Source: SIRX01 sp965214475 (GTDB lineage: Bacteria > Actinomycetota > Rubrobacteria > Rubrobacterales > Rubrobacteraceae). Taken from it: 64,000 nt of DNA. The notes under the pieces were generated by a model. The model ran no database searches and had not been told where the DNA came from. It saw nothing but the letters and a program-made list of their open reading frames with translations. The stretch is from assembly GCA_965214475.1 (NCBI GenBank), contig OZ243953.1, positions 1-64,000 of the forward strand, read 5' to 3'. How positions within the stretch are numbered: the first letter of the stretch is position 1; each line of letters begins with the position of its first letter. Positions 50,833 to 60,091 of the stretch are shown here, piece after piece. A program made the translations under genes and the position numbers.

Positions 50833-51051
50833 ATGGCCGAGCAAACGAAGATCACCGCCTATGATAACGGGCCGTATCTGGTTTCGGGACCGGTATCCAT
50901 CGCCGACTCGGACGGCAACGAGTACCAGAAAGAGCAGGAAACGGTGGCGCTCTGCCGCTGCGGCGCCTCCACCAACAAACCCTTCTGCGACGGCACCCAC
51001 TCCAAAGCCGGCTTCGAGGCCGCCGAGCGGGCGGTGCAAAAAGAAGGCTAG
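50833..51051 (+). CDS. CDGSH-type iron-sulfur protein
   Basis: A 72-residue protein with a single zinc-finger-like CDGSH motif. ETVALCRCGASTNKPFCDGT supplies the C-x-C-x(n)-CDGTH ligands (3 Cys, 1 His) of a redox- and pH-labile 2Fe-2S cluster. ITAYDNGPYLVSGPVSI is the N-terminal strand typical of bacterial members. ATG behind GAGAAAGGGGAAAAGA. Confidence 0.92.
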   Translation: MAEQTKITAYDNGPYLVSGPVSIADSDGNEYQKEQETVALCRCGASTNKPFCDGTHSKAGFEAAERAVQKEG

Positions 51052-51090
51052 AGCGAGGAATACCGCACTCTATCGGTGTAGACTGCCGGA

Positions 51091-52119
51091 ATGAAGAGCG
51101 GTACACACAAGGTTCTTCCCACCGAGCGGGTTCATTTCGGTGCGGGCAGTCTGGAGAAATTAGAAGAGGAGGCCCGGTTTTATGATCGGGCCTTCGTCGT
51201 TACCGGACGCACGCTCTCAGAGAAAACCGACCTGATACAGTGCGTCGAAGCCTTACTCGGTAGTAAGCACGCCGGCACTTTCTCGGATATGAGTCAACAC
51301 ACGCCGGGGAGCGCCGTGGAGCGGGCAGCGGGGGAGGCCGAGATGGCTGCTGCGGATCTCCTCGTCAGCGTCGGGGGCGGGAGCGTCATAGATGGGACGA
51401 AGGCTGTGGCGCGGCAGCTCGGTTATCCGCGGCACGTGGCTGTGCCGACTACGCTCTCGGCGGCGGAGTGGGCGCACCGGACGGGGGTAACGGACGAGGA
51501 AGCCGGACGCAAGAGCGGCTTTGCCGACGAGCGGGCCGTGCCGCCGGTCGTCATTCTGGACCCGGAGGCGACGGTGTTCACGCCGGAGAGACTCTGGCTC
51601 TCCACAGGAATCCGGGCGTTGGACCATGCGGTAGAAGGTTTCTTGTATGGCGGGCCGCATCCAATCACGGACGTAACCGGCCTCGAAGGCACCCGGAGGC
51701 TCGTTGAGCTGCTGCCGCGTTCCAAAAAAGAGCCCGAAGACCTGAACGTGCGGGCGGAGCTACAAGTCGCCGCCTGGCTTTCGTACTTCGCGCCGCTCAA
51801 TACGCCGATGGGGCTATCTCACGCCCTGGGACGTAGGATCGGGGCGAGCTATGGCGTCCCGCACGGCATCACCTCCTGCATTACCCTGGCGCCGAGCATG
51901 GAAGTAATGCGAGAGAAGATAGCCAAGAATCTGTGGAGTAGCCTCGCCGAAGCCCTGGGTGGAGAACCCGCGGAGAAAGTCGTCGCGCTGGTTGCGGAGT
52001 TGGAGTTGCTCAACTCGCTCCGGGAAGCGGGCGTGCCCGAAGAGGACCTCGAAGGAATTTCGCAAGAATTCGGGGAGCAACGCGAGGAAGTCCTGGAAAT
52101 TCTGCGCCGGGCTTACTGA
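51091..52119 (+). CDS. Iron-containing alcohol dehydrogenase, maleylacetate reductase-like
   Basis: A 342-residue group III dehydrogenase. VGGGSVIDGTKAVARQLGY binds the cofactor, and VAVPTTLSAAEWAHRTGVTD is the usual TTxSGSE region altered as in maleylacetate reductases. GIRALDHAVEGFLYGGPHP and GLSHALGRRIGASYGVPHGI supply metal-site His/Asp. It would reduce maleylacetate or a related keto acid with NADH. No other ring-cleavage genes are near, so the substrate is uncertain. Confidence 0.85.
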   Translation: MKSGTHKVLPTERVHFGAGSLEKLEEEARFYDRAFVVTGRTLSEKTDLIQCVEALLGSKHAGTFSDMSQHTPGSAVERAAGEAEMAAADLLVSVGGGSVIDGTKAVARQLGYPRHVAVPTTLSAAEWAHRTGVTDEEAGRKSGFADERAVPPVVILDPEATVFTPERLWLSTGIRALDHAVEGFLYGGPHPITDVTGLEGTRRLVELLPRSKKEPEDLNVRAELQVAAWLSYFAPLNTPMGLSHALGRRIGASYGVPHGITSCITLAPSMEVMREKIAKNLWSSLAEALGGEPAEKVVALVAELELLNSLREAGVPEEDLEGISQEFGEQREEVLEILRRAY

Positions 52120-52191
52120 GCTTCTAGTTTGAGTCATCCTGTGATGTAGCGATCAAGGTCTACTTGCAGGGCGCGGTAAGATAGAAGATAT

Positions 52192-53856
52192 ATGGAACCG
52201 GGGACTAACAAAGACGCAACGGGTGCGGCTTTCCCGACTCTTACTGAGACCCAGATCTCCTTTCTCAAAGAATACGGCGTCGTGCGTGAGACGAAAGTCG
52301 GTCAGGTGCTTTTCCAGGAAGGCGACACCACCTACGACTTCATCGTCATCCTGGAGGGTGAGGTTGAGATTGTGGAGAACTTCAGCGGCGAGGCCCGCAC
52401 GATAGCCACCCACGGCGCGGGCCGATTTCTCGGCGAGATGAACATGCTAACGGGCCAGGCCGTGTACCTCTCCGCCGTCGTCAGCGAGGCTGGGAAGGTG
52501 TTAGAGATCTCACCGGAGAACCTGCGCGAACTCGTTACAGAAGAACCCATCCTCTCGGACATCATCTTGAAAGCCTTTCTCGCCCGGCGTCAGGTGCTCA
52601 TGAACGTCGGAACGGGCTTGCGGATCGTCGGGTCTCACTACTCCAGGGATGCGCTGCGCCTGCGGGAATTTGCCGTTCGCAACCGGCTACCCCACGCCTG
52701 GCTCGACGTCGAAGAAGAGAACGGGACCGAAGCCGTGCTCAAAGAGTTCGGGGTGGAACGGTCCGAGACGCCGGTCGCCATCTGGCACGGTCGGGCGCTA
52801 AAGAATCCTTCCAACACGGAAGTCGCCCGGGCCATCGGCCTCGACGTGGATAACTCCGGCGACCAAACGTACGACCTGATCGTGGTCGGCGCCGGACCCG
52901 CCGGACTTGCCGCCACGGTATACGGCGCCTCCGAAGGACTCTCGACCCTGAATCTGGAGTCGGTTGCCCTCGGCGGCCAGGCCGGGACTAGCAGCCGCAT
53001 AGAGAATTACTTGGGCTTTCCGGCCGGGCTCTCGGGCTCGGAACTCGCGAGCCGGGCGATGGTCCAGGCCAACAAATTCGGCGCAAAGACCACAGTACCC
53101 CAAGAGGCGTGCGTCCTGGAGAAGGAGGAGGGCTTCTACAAGATGCGGCTCTCCGAAGGCGGCGAGGTACGGAGCAATAGCGTTATCATCGCCTCCGGCG
53201 CCCGCTACCGCCGGCTCGACGTGTCGCGGCTCGATGAGTTCGAGGGCTTGAGCGTCTACTACGCGGCCACCGAAGCCGAGGCCCAGGTGTGCGCGGGTGA
53301 AGAAGTCGCCGTGGTCGGTGGCGGCAACTCGGCGGGGCAGGCGGCGGTGTTTCTCGCGGGCCGCGCCCGGAAGGTGTACCTCTTGATCCGGGGTGATGAC
53401 CTCGGCAAGAGCATGTCGCGCTACCTGGTCGACCGGGTGGAGGCCACCGAGAACATCGAACTACTCGCCAACACCGAGATCCGGGAGTTGCTCGGGAACG
53501 AGCCCCCGCTGGAAGGTATCGTTGTAGAGGACAATCGCGTGGGGGAGCGCCGGACTCTCGGTACGCGGGCGCTCTTCGTGTTTATCGGGGCGGACGCCAA
53601 TACCGGTTGGCTCGAAGATACGGTGCAACTCGATGAGAAAGGTTTCGTGCTCTCCGGTACGGATTTGGACCGCTCTTTGTTGGACGAAAATCTTTGGCCG
53701 GAAGGCTCCCGACAGCCGCTGCTATTTGAGACGAGTTTGCCGGGAATCTTCACGGTTGGGGATGTGCGGAGCGGTTCGATCAAACGCGTAGCCTCCGCCG
53801 TAGGCGAGGGCTCGATGGCCGTGCGCTTGGTCCACCAACACCTTTCGGAGCCCTAA
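52192..53856 (+). CDS. CNB domain / thioredoxin-reductase-like flavoprotein without CxxC
   Basis: A 554-residue fusion. Residues 15-130 form a cyclic-nucleotide-binding (Crp-type) domain (GQVLFQEGDTTYDFIVILEG, GRFLGEMNMLTGQ). Residues 140-218 look like a glutaredoxin-type fold without cysteines (RLREFAVRNRLPHAWLDVEE). Residues 225-554 are a thioredoxin-reductase-like module with FAD motif VVGAGPAGLAATVYGASEGL and NADPH motif VAVVGGGNSAGQAAVFLAG, and GIFTVGDVRSG near the end. The redox CxxC is absent (YYAATEAEAQVC in that region). Its closest relative in the window is the receiver fusion at 61518. Confidence 0.88.
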   Translation: MEPGTNKDATGAAFPTLTETQISFLKEYGVVRETKVGQVLFQEGDTTYDFIVILEGEVEIVENFSGEARTIATHGAGRFLGEMNMLTGQAVYLSAVVSEAGKVLEISPENLRELVTEEPILSDIILKAFLARRQVLMNVGTGLRIVGSHYSRDALRLREFAVRNRLPHAWLDVEEENGTEAVLKEFGVERSETPVAIWHGRALKNPSNTEVARAIGLDVDNSGDQTYDLIVVGAGPAGLAATVYGASEGLSTLNLESVALGGQAGTSSRIENYLGFPAGLSGSELASRAMVQANKFGAKTTVPQEACVLEKEEGFYKMRLSEGGEVRSNSVIIASGARYRRLDVSRLDEFEGLSVYYAATEAEAQVCAGEEVAVVGGGNSAGQAAVFLAGRARKVYLLIRGDDLGKSMSRYLVDRVEATENIELLANTEIRELLGNEPPLEGIVVEDNRVGERRTLGTRALFVFIGADANTGWLEDTVQLDEKGFVLSGTDLDRSLLDENLWPEGSRQPLLFETSLPGIFTVGDVRSGSIKRVASAVGEGSMAVRLVHQHLSEP

Positions 53857-55469
53857 GAAGCTTCTACCGGTTCCCCGATAGGCTCCACATCGTAGTCTTC
53901 TTTCCAGGCGTCGAAGCCGCCTTCGAGGGCCGTAGCTTCGAACCCCATTTTGTTGAGCCTCCGCGCCACCCGGGCGCTGGTCGCCTCGTCCGGTCAGGTG
54001 CAGTAGGCGACGATGCGCTGGCCTTCTACCTGGCTGCCGTAGGCTTCTTCCCGTTCCTGGACCCACTCTTCGATCCCATCCGGCGCGACCCTTTCGGAGC
54101 CGGGGATTTGGGTCTTATCCTGCTCGTACTGCGAGCGGGTGCGGACGTCGAGGACTACTGGCGGCTCTTCTTCCTCCAGCATTCCGGCGAGGCGTTCGGG
54201 TTTGATGCGGATCGAGGCGCTTGCGTCGCCCTCGAAGATGCCGCCGGCGTTGTCCCGCTCCTCTTGGTGCGTCTCGTTCTCGACGGCGCGACCGTATGCC
54301 TGGGAGAGAGGCGTGGCGGATGCCCCGTGGGCTATTACGGAGACGGTTACCACGACGCCGACTACGGCTAGGACGAACTCTGCGCCGGGTACGTCGGCGT
54401 GGATCACGAGTAGGGCCAGCAGCAGGGAGTTAAGGCCGCGGGGGCCGAACCACCCGATAAACGCCCGCGCCCGGTTGCTGATGGAGGCTTTACGGAGGAC
54501 TATGCCGATAGCGAGGGGACGGGCGATGAGGATTACGATCAGGGCGAGTATCAAGGCCGGTATCAGCGGCACCTCACCAAAGAGGTCGCTTATGACGACG
54601 CCGAACAGAATGAACGACAACAACATCGCCATCTCACTCGTCGTCTCGCCGTAGTCCAGAAAGCACTGGCACAGGTCGAAGTTCAAGACCGCTACCGCAA
54701 ACCCGGTGGCGAATGCTGCCAGGAAACCATCTCCGCCGAGCGCCGTGGCGGTCGCGTAGGAGAGTAGCGTTATCCCGACGCCGTAGAGCGATTGGTAGAC
54801 CTCGCTCACGCCGAAGCTTTTGTCGGCTTTGCTCATCAGATACGCGCCACCCGCGCCGATAGCGAAGCCGATGACGGGACCGAGGATCAGGACTTCGCCC
54901 ACCAGAATCGCCCACCCGGCGGCGCCCGACGCCTCGGCGTTCGCCAACGCGATCAGGATGAGCAGGGTAGGCAATACAACGATGTCGTTCGTACCGGCCT
55001 CGATGTTCAAGGCCTGACGCACCGAAGACGGTATTCGCTCCTCGCGCACCACGTCACGCAGCACCACCGGGTCAGTAGAGGCCAGAATGGTGCCGAGCAG
55101 CAGGGCTATAACGATTGAGACGTTGTCGAACAGAAAGTACGCACTCGCGGCGATAACGGAGACGATAATGAGGGTCCCCGGTCCCAGAGAGAGGACCGGT
55201 ACAAACCCCGCACCGCTCATGCCGGCGTTCCCGATCCTCACCGCCTCCAGACAAAGGACCATCGCCAGCGTTATCGTCGCCACGGCCTCCAGCAGTGGGT
55301 CGTCCGGGCTAAAATCCAGAATGCCCAAACCCTGATGCCCGAGTAAAAAACCCAGCCCCAGGAAGATGATCGGGAACGACAGCGGCGCCCGGTTTACGAT
55401 CCCCGACGCGAGCCCCGCCACCGTCAGCACGATCGCGACCAGCGCAAACCCTGTTACCAGACCAGGCAC
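53853..55469 (-). CDS. CPA1 antiporter with C-terminal rhodanese domain, interrupted by in-frame TGA
   Basis: GTG 55469 (behind AGAGGGGGGTTT) opens a ~390-residue Na+/H+ exchanger: IIFLGLGFLLGHQGLGILDF, TILASTDPVVLRDVVREERI and NIEAGTNDIVVLPTLLILIA. A rhodanese domain follows (PPVVLDVRTRSQYEQDKTQI). At 53994-53996 the frame meets TGA right after the catalytic loop start VAYCT, and continues in phase as PDEATSARVARRLNKMGFEA and GGFDAWKEDYDVEPIGEP to TAG at 53853. Conventional translation stops after 491 residues. The TGA stands where related domains usually have Cys: nonsense mutation or selenocysteine. Confidence 0.75.
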
Positions 55470-55505
55470 TAATAAACCCCCCTCTCGCTCGTTCGCCCTG
55501 ACATT

Positions 55506-55763
55506 CTAGACAAGTACCCCATCCACGTAGCAGAATCGCCAATCCTCACCCGGCTGGAACGATTGAACTATCGGATGCTCTGTAGCCTGGAAGTGCTTCG
55601 TGGCGTGCTTGTTCTTGGATGAATCACAACAACCGACGTGGCCGCAGGTCAGGCACTCGCGGAGGTGTACCCAAGTATCACCCATCTGTAGACACTCTTC
55701 ACATCCCTCGGCGCTCGGTTCTACGTCTTGTATCTGGTCCAGGTGCGTGCATTGTTGTTGCAT
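55506..55763 (-). CDS. UBP-type zinc finger protein
   Basis: An 85-residue protein that is almost entirely a UBP-type zinc finger. CTHLDQIQDVEPSAEGCEEC, LRECLTCGHVGCCDSSKNKH and ATKHFQATEHPIVQSF hold the Cys/His ligands, with FCYVDGVLV at the end. In eukaryotes this fold binds ubiquitin C-termini; the bacterial role is unknown. ATG behind GAGAGGAGATCCG. It lies between two transporter genes on the same strand. Confidence 0.9.
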   Translation of the reverse strand: MQQQCTHLDQIQDVEPSAEGCEECLQMGDTWVHLRECLTCGHVGCCDSSKNKHATKHFQATEHPIVQSFQPGEDWRFCYVDGVLV

Positions 55764-55785
55764 CGGATCTCCTCTCTATCGTCGG

Positions 55786-57414
55786 CTAAGCGGGCGCAGC
55801 TTCGCCTTCCGTCTCTGTGGACGGCTCTTCTTCGGTCTTCTGTGCTTGTCCCTTGCCTTCTATGATGATCGCCGCCGCCAGCGCGCTCGCCAACGCGAAG
55901 CCCACCGCGATGTACATGGCGAGCCGGAAGCCTGCCACGAACGATTCGTCTACGGCGTTGTTTATAGCCGCTGCCGTGGAATCATCTACGCCCTCCGGCG
56001 GCTGGGCGGCTCCGAGGTCTACTTTACGCTCCTCCATCGCTGTCTGAGTCTGCTGCGAAACGTCCAGGTTCGCCAGACGAGAATCCAGGGCGCTGGAGAA
56101 AGTCGCGAAGACGAAGACTCCCATTACGGCAACGGCCATCAGGGTGGCGGTTCGGGAGACGGCGTTGTTCACGCCCGAAGCCAAACCGGAGTGTCGGCCG
56201 GAGACAGAGTTCAGGGCGGTCGTCGTGAGCGGGGCGATGACGAGCGACATTCCGAGGCCCATCACCACGACCGCCGGGAAGAAGGTGAACCAGTATGAGC
56301 CGCCGGTTCCGGGTAGGGTGAAGAGAAAGAATCCTGCAGCGGCGATGATCGGGCCTATGACCAGCGGCAATCGCGGCCCGACACGAGGCACGAGCCCACC
56401 GGCCCACCTACTCATAAGAAAGGTGATGACGATAAACGGCAGGAATGCGCTCCCCGCCGCCGTCGCCGAGTAGCCGTGAACCTGCTGCAGCACGAACGGG
56501 AAGAAGTACAGCGCCCCGCCGAGGCCCATGTAAAGAAGCAGCGTCAACAAGTTTGCCCCCGTAAAGTTCCTCGACTTGAATAGCGTGAGTGGCATCATCG
56601 GCTCCCCGATATTCCACTCGGCAAATACGAAGCCGACCAGGGCGGCCACACCAACGATCAGGGGTACATAGACCAACGGGTCCGTAAAGCCCCGGCTGGA
56701 GGCTTCTATAAGCCCGAACACGAGTCCCCCGAGCCCGACCGTCGCCAGCGTAGCACCCACGAAGTCCAGCCGGGCGGCGTCCGGGTCGCGGCTCTCCGGG
56801 ACGTGCCGGACGCAGATGTAGAGCGCTACCAAAGCGAGCGGAATGTTTATGAGAAAGGCGGCTCGCCACGAGACGAAGTCTATGAGCAGTCCGCCCACTA
56901 CCGGGCCGAGGGCCGCCGTTACACCGGAGAAGCCGGACCAGGTGCCGATGGCTTTACCGCGGTCCGCCTCGGAGAACGAAGAGCTGATGATCGCCAGCGA
57001 GCCGGGGATCATCAACGCGCCACCGATACCCTGGACCGTCCGGGCGGCGATGAGCGATTCCGAACTCGGAGAAAGCCCACACCACACGGAGGCTATAGTG
57101 AAGATGGCTATACCGATCACAAAGATCCTGCGCCGCCCGAAGTGGTCGCCCAAAGATCCCCCGACCAGGATCAGTGCCGCCAATAACAGGGCGTAGGACT
57201 CGACGATCCAGAGTGCGTCCACGGCCGTCGCGTCCAATTCCTGCTGTATTACCGGCAGCGCCACATTGACGATGGTGCCGTCCATAAAGCCCATGCCGGA
57301 AGCGATGATCGCCGCCGCCAGAACCCACGGCCCGGAGCTACGTTCGCAGGGCGACTCGGTCTTACCGGACTTGATGACCCCCTCATCACACGGAGGCCGA
57401 GAATGAAACGCCAT
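55786..57414 (-). CDS. DHA2 family MFS drug:H+ antiporter
   Basis: A 542-residue, 14-helix exporter of the EmrB/QacA type. ASGMGFMDGTIVNVALPVIQ is motif D1 of helix 1, LGDHFGRRRIFVIGIAIFTI is motif A, and GIGGALMIPGSLAIISSSF with GPVVGGLLIDFVSWRAAFLI is motif C. A large loop near residue 450 precedes the last helix, and the acidic tail is cytoplasmic. Substrates are unknown. Start ATG 57414. Confidence 0.92.
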   Translation of the reverse strand: MAFHSRPPCDEGVIKSGKTESPCERSSGPWVLAAAIIASGMGFMDGTIVNVALPVIQQELDATAVDALWIVESYALLLAALILVGGSLGDHFGRRRIFVIGIAIFTIASVWCGLSPSSESLIAARTVQGIGGALMIPGSLAIISSSFSEADRGKAIGTWSGFSGVTAALGPVVGGLLIDFVSWRAAFLINIPLALVALYICVRHVPESRDPDAARLDFVGATLATVGLGGLVFGLIEASSRGFTDPLVYVPLIVGVAALVGFVFAEWNIGEPMMPLTLFKSRNFTGANLLTLLLYMGLGGALYFFPFVLQQVHGYSATAAGSAFLPFIVITFLMSRWAGGLVPRVGPRLPLVIGPIIAAAGFFLFTLPGTGGSYWFTFFPAVVVMGLGMSLVIAPLTTTALNSVSGRHSGLASGVNNAVSRTATLMAVAVMGVFVFATFSSALDSRLANLDVSQQTQTAMEERKVDLGAAQPPEGVDDSTAAAINNAVDESFVAGFRLAMYIAVGFALASALAAAIIIEGKGQAQKTEEEPSTETEGEAAPA

Positions 57415-57446
57415 CCTTTATCTCCCTCCCAAGAATCTGATCAACG

Positions 57447-58022
57447 TCAGAATGAAGAGCCCGGCTGCTCTAAGAATTCGGCTTCCTCCGGCGTGGTCTC
57501 CCGGCCCAATATCTCGTTCCGGTGCGGAAAACGTCCGAACCGTTCCACGATGTCCCGGTGGCCCTCCGCGTACTCCTTAACGTCCGGCCCACCCTCTTCG
57601 GCGAGTTCCTGAAAAAGCGCGACGGAGCGTTGCTGGCCCTTCAGGTTTTCGCTGTGCATGAACGGCATGTAGAGGAAGTGCCGTTGAAAGGGGTACAACT
57701 CCTTGTCGAACCCTTTCTGTATGGCCTCACGGGATACGTCGAGTGCTTTGTCATCCGTTGCGTGGGTGCGTGCGTCGCCCCGGAACAGGTTGCGCGGGAA
57801 TTGATCCAGCAGAATTACCAGCGCCAGAGAGCTTTCAGGCTGCTCCTGCAACCCGTCGTACTCGCCCTGCGCCGCCCGTTCGTAGTCATCGAGAAAGCGG
57901 TCGCGGATCTGCCGGTCGAATTCTTCGTCTTTCTGGAACCACTCGTCGCGGAATTCGCCATAGCCTTCCTCGTTCTCGCGCCCGAACCAGAATTCCAAGA
58001 CTTCGCCGGGGTTACTCGGCAC
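57447..58022 (-). CDS. DUF924 family protein
   Basis: A 191-residue helical protein. VLEFWFGRENEEGYGEFRDE, LALVILLDQFPRNLFRGDAR, then PFQRHFLYMPFMHSENL and GRFPHRNEILGRETTPEEAE are the conserved blocks of DUF924. These are cytoplasmic tetratricopeptide-like proteins without known activity. Its start overlaps the end of the diadenylate cyclase-like gene by 11 nt, so it belongs to that operon. Confidence 0.93.
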   Translation of the reverse strand: MPSNPGEVLEFWFGRENEEGYGEFRDEWFQKDEEFDRQIRDRFLDDYERAAQGEYDGLQEQPESSLALVILLDQFPRNLFRGDARTHATDDKALDVSREAIQKGFDKELYPFQRHFLYMPFMHSENLKGQQRSVALFQELAEEGGPDVKEYAEGHRDIVERFGRFPHRNEILGRETTPEEAEFLEQPGSSF

Positions 58023-58602
58023 GGGCCACCACGGCTAAATCCTCGTCCGAGCGGGTGTAAGTGGGGCCGTTCAGTTTGGTATGGTAGCCGTTCATCATCC
58101 AGACTTCGGGGATGATCTCCGAGATGAGATCCCCGTCGTCGAACATCCTGACCATCGAGCTCTCCGAAACGGCGACTGCCACCGCGTCCGTGTAGTTGGA
58201 GACCGAGGCCGCCGCCATGTGCCGGCTCCCGAGACCCAGCGGCACGTCCAGGTCGTCGGAGTTCGCGTCTATGTAGCGGGCAGCCGAGAGGACGACACCC
58301 GCGTTCGAGACCACGAAAGCGCCATCTAGTTGGGCAAGTTCCTTCAGCGATTCACGCACGTTCGGGTCGTTTATGTGTTTGTCCTCGTCTGCGTGTCCTT
58401 GTAGCGGGTCCAGGATCAAGGGCTTCGAGTTCTTCATGACCTCCCCGGAATCCCCGACTACGAAGAGCGTCCCGATCTTACGCCCCTCCCGGCCTTCGCG
58501 CGCTATCTCCACCGCCAACGATATGGTCTGCGTGAGTACCTCTGTATTCACCCCACGCCGTTTGGAGCATAACTCCCGAAACAAAGCATTCCTATCTTCC
58601 AT
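58012..58602 (-). CDS. Diadenylate cyclase (DAC/DisA_N) domain protein
   Basis: A 196-residue protein formed mainly by a DAC domain, which makes c-di-AMP from two ATP. The catalytic DGA is in LAQLDGAFVVSNAGVVLSAA, and the RHxxA block in GLGSRHMAAASVSNYTDAVA, followed by VAVSESSMVRMFDDGDLISE. A helical N-terminus (residues 1-35) precedes it. ATG 58602 is chosen because GCAGAGGAGATTCGTG is ideally spaced; the frame is open upstream. It sits directly after two histidine kinases on the same strand. Confidence 0.85.
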   Translation of the reverse strand: MEDRNALFRELCSKRRGVNTEVLTQTISLAVEIAREGREGRKIGTLFVVGDSGEVMKNSKPLILDPLQGHADEDKHINDPNVRESLKELAQLDGAFVVSNAGVVLSAARYIDANSDDLDVPLGLGSRHMAAASVSNYTDAVAVAVSESSMVRMFDDGDLISEIIPEVWMMNGYHTKLNGPTYTRSDEDLAVVARAE

Positions 58603-58636
58603 CACGAATCTCCTCTGCATCTTTTTAGATCCAACC

Positions 58637-60091
58637 TCATCCTGAAACTCTTTCCGCGGAACGCGGCTGCTCAACGGGCTCGCTATCCGGACCGCCGACC
58701 GGCAGCCGGACTTCCATACACGTCCCTTCGCCGGTTTTCGAGACGACCCGGATGTCCCCATTGTGCCGCCCGACTACGATCCGGTAGCTTACGTCCAGTC
58801 CGAGTCCGGTTCCTTCACCTACGCCTTTAGTGGTGAAGAACGGCTCGAAGATACGGGTTTGAAGTTCTTCCGGGATACCGGGGCCATCGTCCTCGATCTG
58901 CACCAGCACCACGTCGCTCTCGCACCGGGTCTGCACTTTGATGCGCCCCGCATCCTCCCCGGCGACGGCGTCCACGGCGTTCTCCAGTAAGCTCGTCCAG
59001 ACCTGGTTCAGTTCGCTGCCATAGGCTGTTACGGTCGGTAACTCTCCGTAATCGCTCTCAATCTCGACGCTGTCCAGTCGGTAGGCCAGGATCGCGAGCG
59101 TGTTCTCCAACTCTTCGTTGACGTGTATCTCGCCCAGGGGTGTCTGGTCCATGTGCGAGTAAGCCTTCATGGTCTCTACCAGAGACGAGACGCGCGTCGT
59201 GCTGGCCTCGACTTCTTCTACGAGCCCGGCCACCGCCAGGATCGCCTCCTGGTAGCGCAGTGCCTCGCCGATGCACTCCGAAGCTACGGCCTCGTCGATC
59301 TCTTCCAGAAACGCGACGTCCAGCCCCGCCTCCGTGAAGGTTATGGCGTAGTCCCAGGCCGCCTCGACGTTGCGCTCCTCCATCCAGAGGGCCAGGTTCT
59401 CCTCGTTCTCGGATGAGTCCAGTGAATTCTGGTGCTCTGCGGTGGCGGCGTTTGCGAGGGCCTGGGTGGAGATCCGCTCGATACTTTCTATCTCCTCCGG
59501 ACTGAGGTTTCCCGAAGATGCCAGGTGGGAGACCTCCGTCCCGATAGACCTCATAGCCTCGAAGCACTCGCGCAGCCGCCCGGCGGCCCGGACACTGGCC
59601 GCCGCCGGGTTGTTCAGTTCGTGGGCGAGCCCCGCCGCAAGCGTCCCCAGAGATTCGAGTTGCTGGCGCTGCTGGGAGATAGACTGGAGATGCTGCATGC
59701 GCCAGGCCATCGTTTTTAGCACCGCATTGCTAAAGGATGAATACTCACTCAACATCCGCCGAAACTCGGCCTCCGGCAGCAGGAACAGGCGGCTGTCTTC
59801 CAGGGCCCGTCCGCTCGCCAGGAACGGCGTTCCGGCCATCAGCGGCACCTCACCGAAGAAGATGCCGGGGCCGTAGGTGTTCAAGACCGTCTCCCGGCCG
59901 TCCACCTCTTTCGTGATCCTCATCTCACCTTCGAGCACCACGTATAGGTGCTCGATAGGCTCGCCCTCGCGGGCATAGATCTCACCGCGCGGAACCTGCG
60001 CCTCCGAACCCTGCTCGATAACTTGCGTGAGTTGCTCGTCGGTAAAATCTTCAAAAAGTGTGGACCGGCGCAGTTCTTCAAGTGTTGCCAT
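58637..60091 (-). CDS. Sensor histidine kinase with N-terminal CNB domain (second copy)
   Basis: A 484-residue soluble kinase. Residues 10-125: Crp-type binding domain (YAREGEPIEHLYVVLEGEMR, GIFFGEVPLMAG). Residues 145-165: the phospho-acceptor box LGTLAAGLAHELNNPAAASV with His157. A ~170-residue helical insert follows, then an HATPase_c domain with ELNQVWTSLLENAVDAVAGE (N box), IEDDGPGIPEE (G1) and GEGTGLGLDVSYRIV (G2). No membrane helix, so the signal is cytoplasmic. It starts 1 nt before the end of the other kinase gene. Confidence 0.92.
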   Translation of the reverse strand: MATLEELRRSTLFEDFTDEQLTQVIEQGSEAQVPRGEIYAREGEPIEHLYVVLEGEMRITKEVDGRETVLNTYGPGIFFGEVPLMAGTPFLASGRALEDSRLFLLPEAEFRRMLSEYSSFSNAVLKTMAWRMQHLQSISQQRQQLESLGTLAAGLAHELNNPAAASVRAAGRLRECFEAMRSIGTEVSHLASSGNLSPEEIESIERISTQALANAATAEHQNSLDSSENEENLALWMEERNVEAAWDYAITFTEAGLDVAFLEEIDEAVASECIGEALRYQEAILAVAGLVEEVEASTTRVSSLVETMKAYSHMDQTPLGEIHVNEELENTLAILAYRLDSVEIESDYGELPTVTAYGSELNQVWTSLLENAVDAVAGEDAGRIKVQTRCESDVVLVQIEDDGPGIPEELQTRIFEPFFTTKGVGEGTGLGLDVSYRIVVGRHNGDIRVVSKTGEGTCMEVRLPVGGPDSEPVEQPRSAERVSG

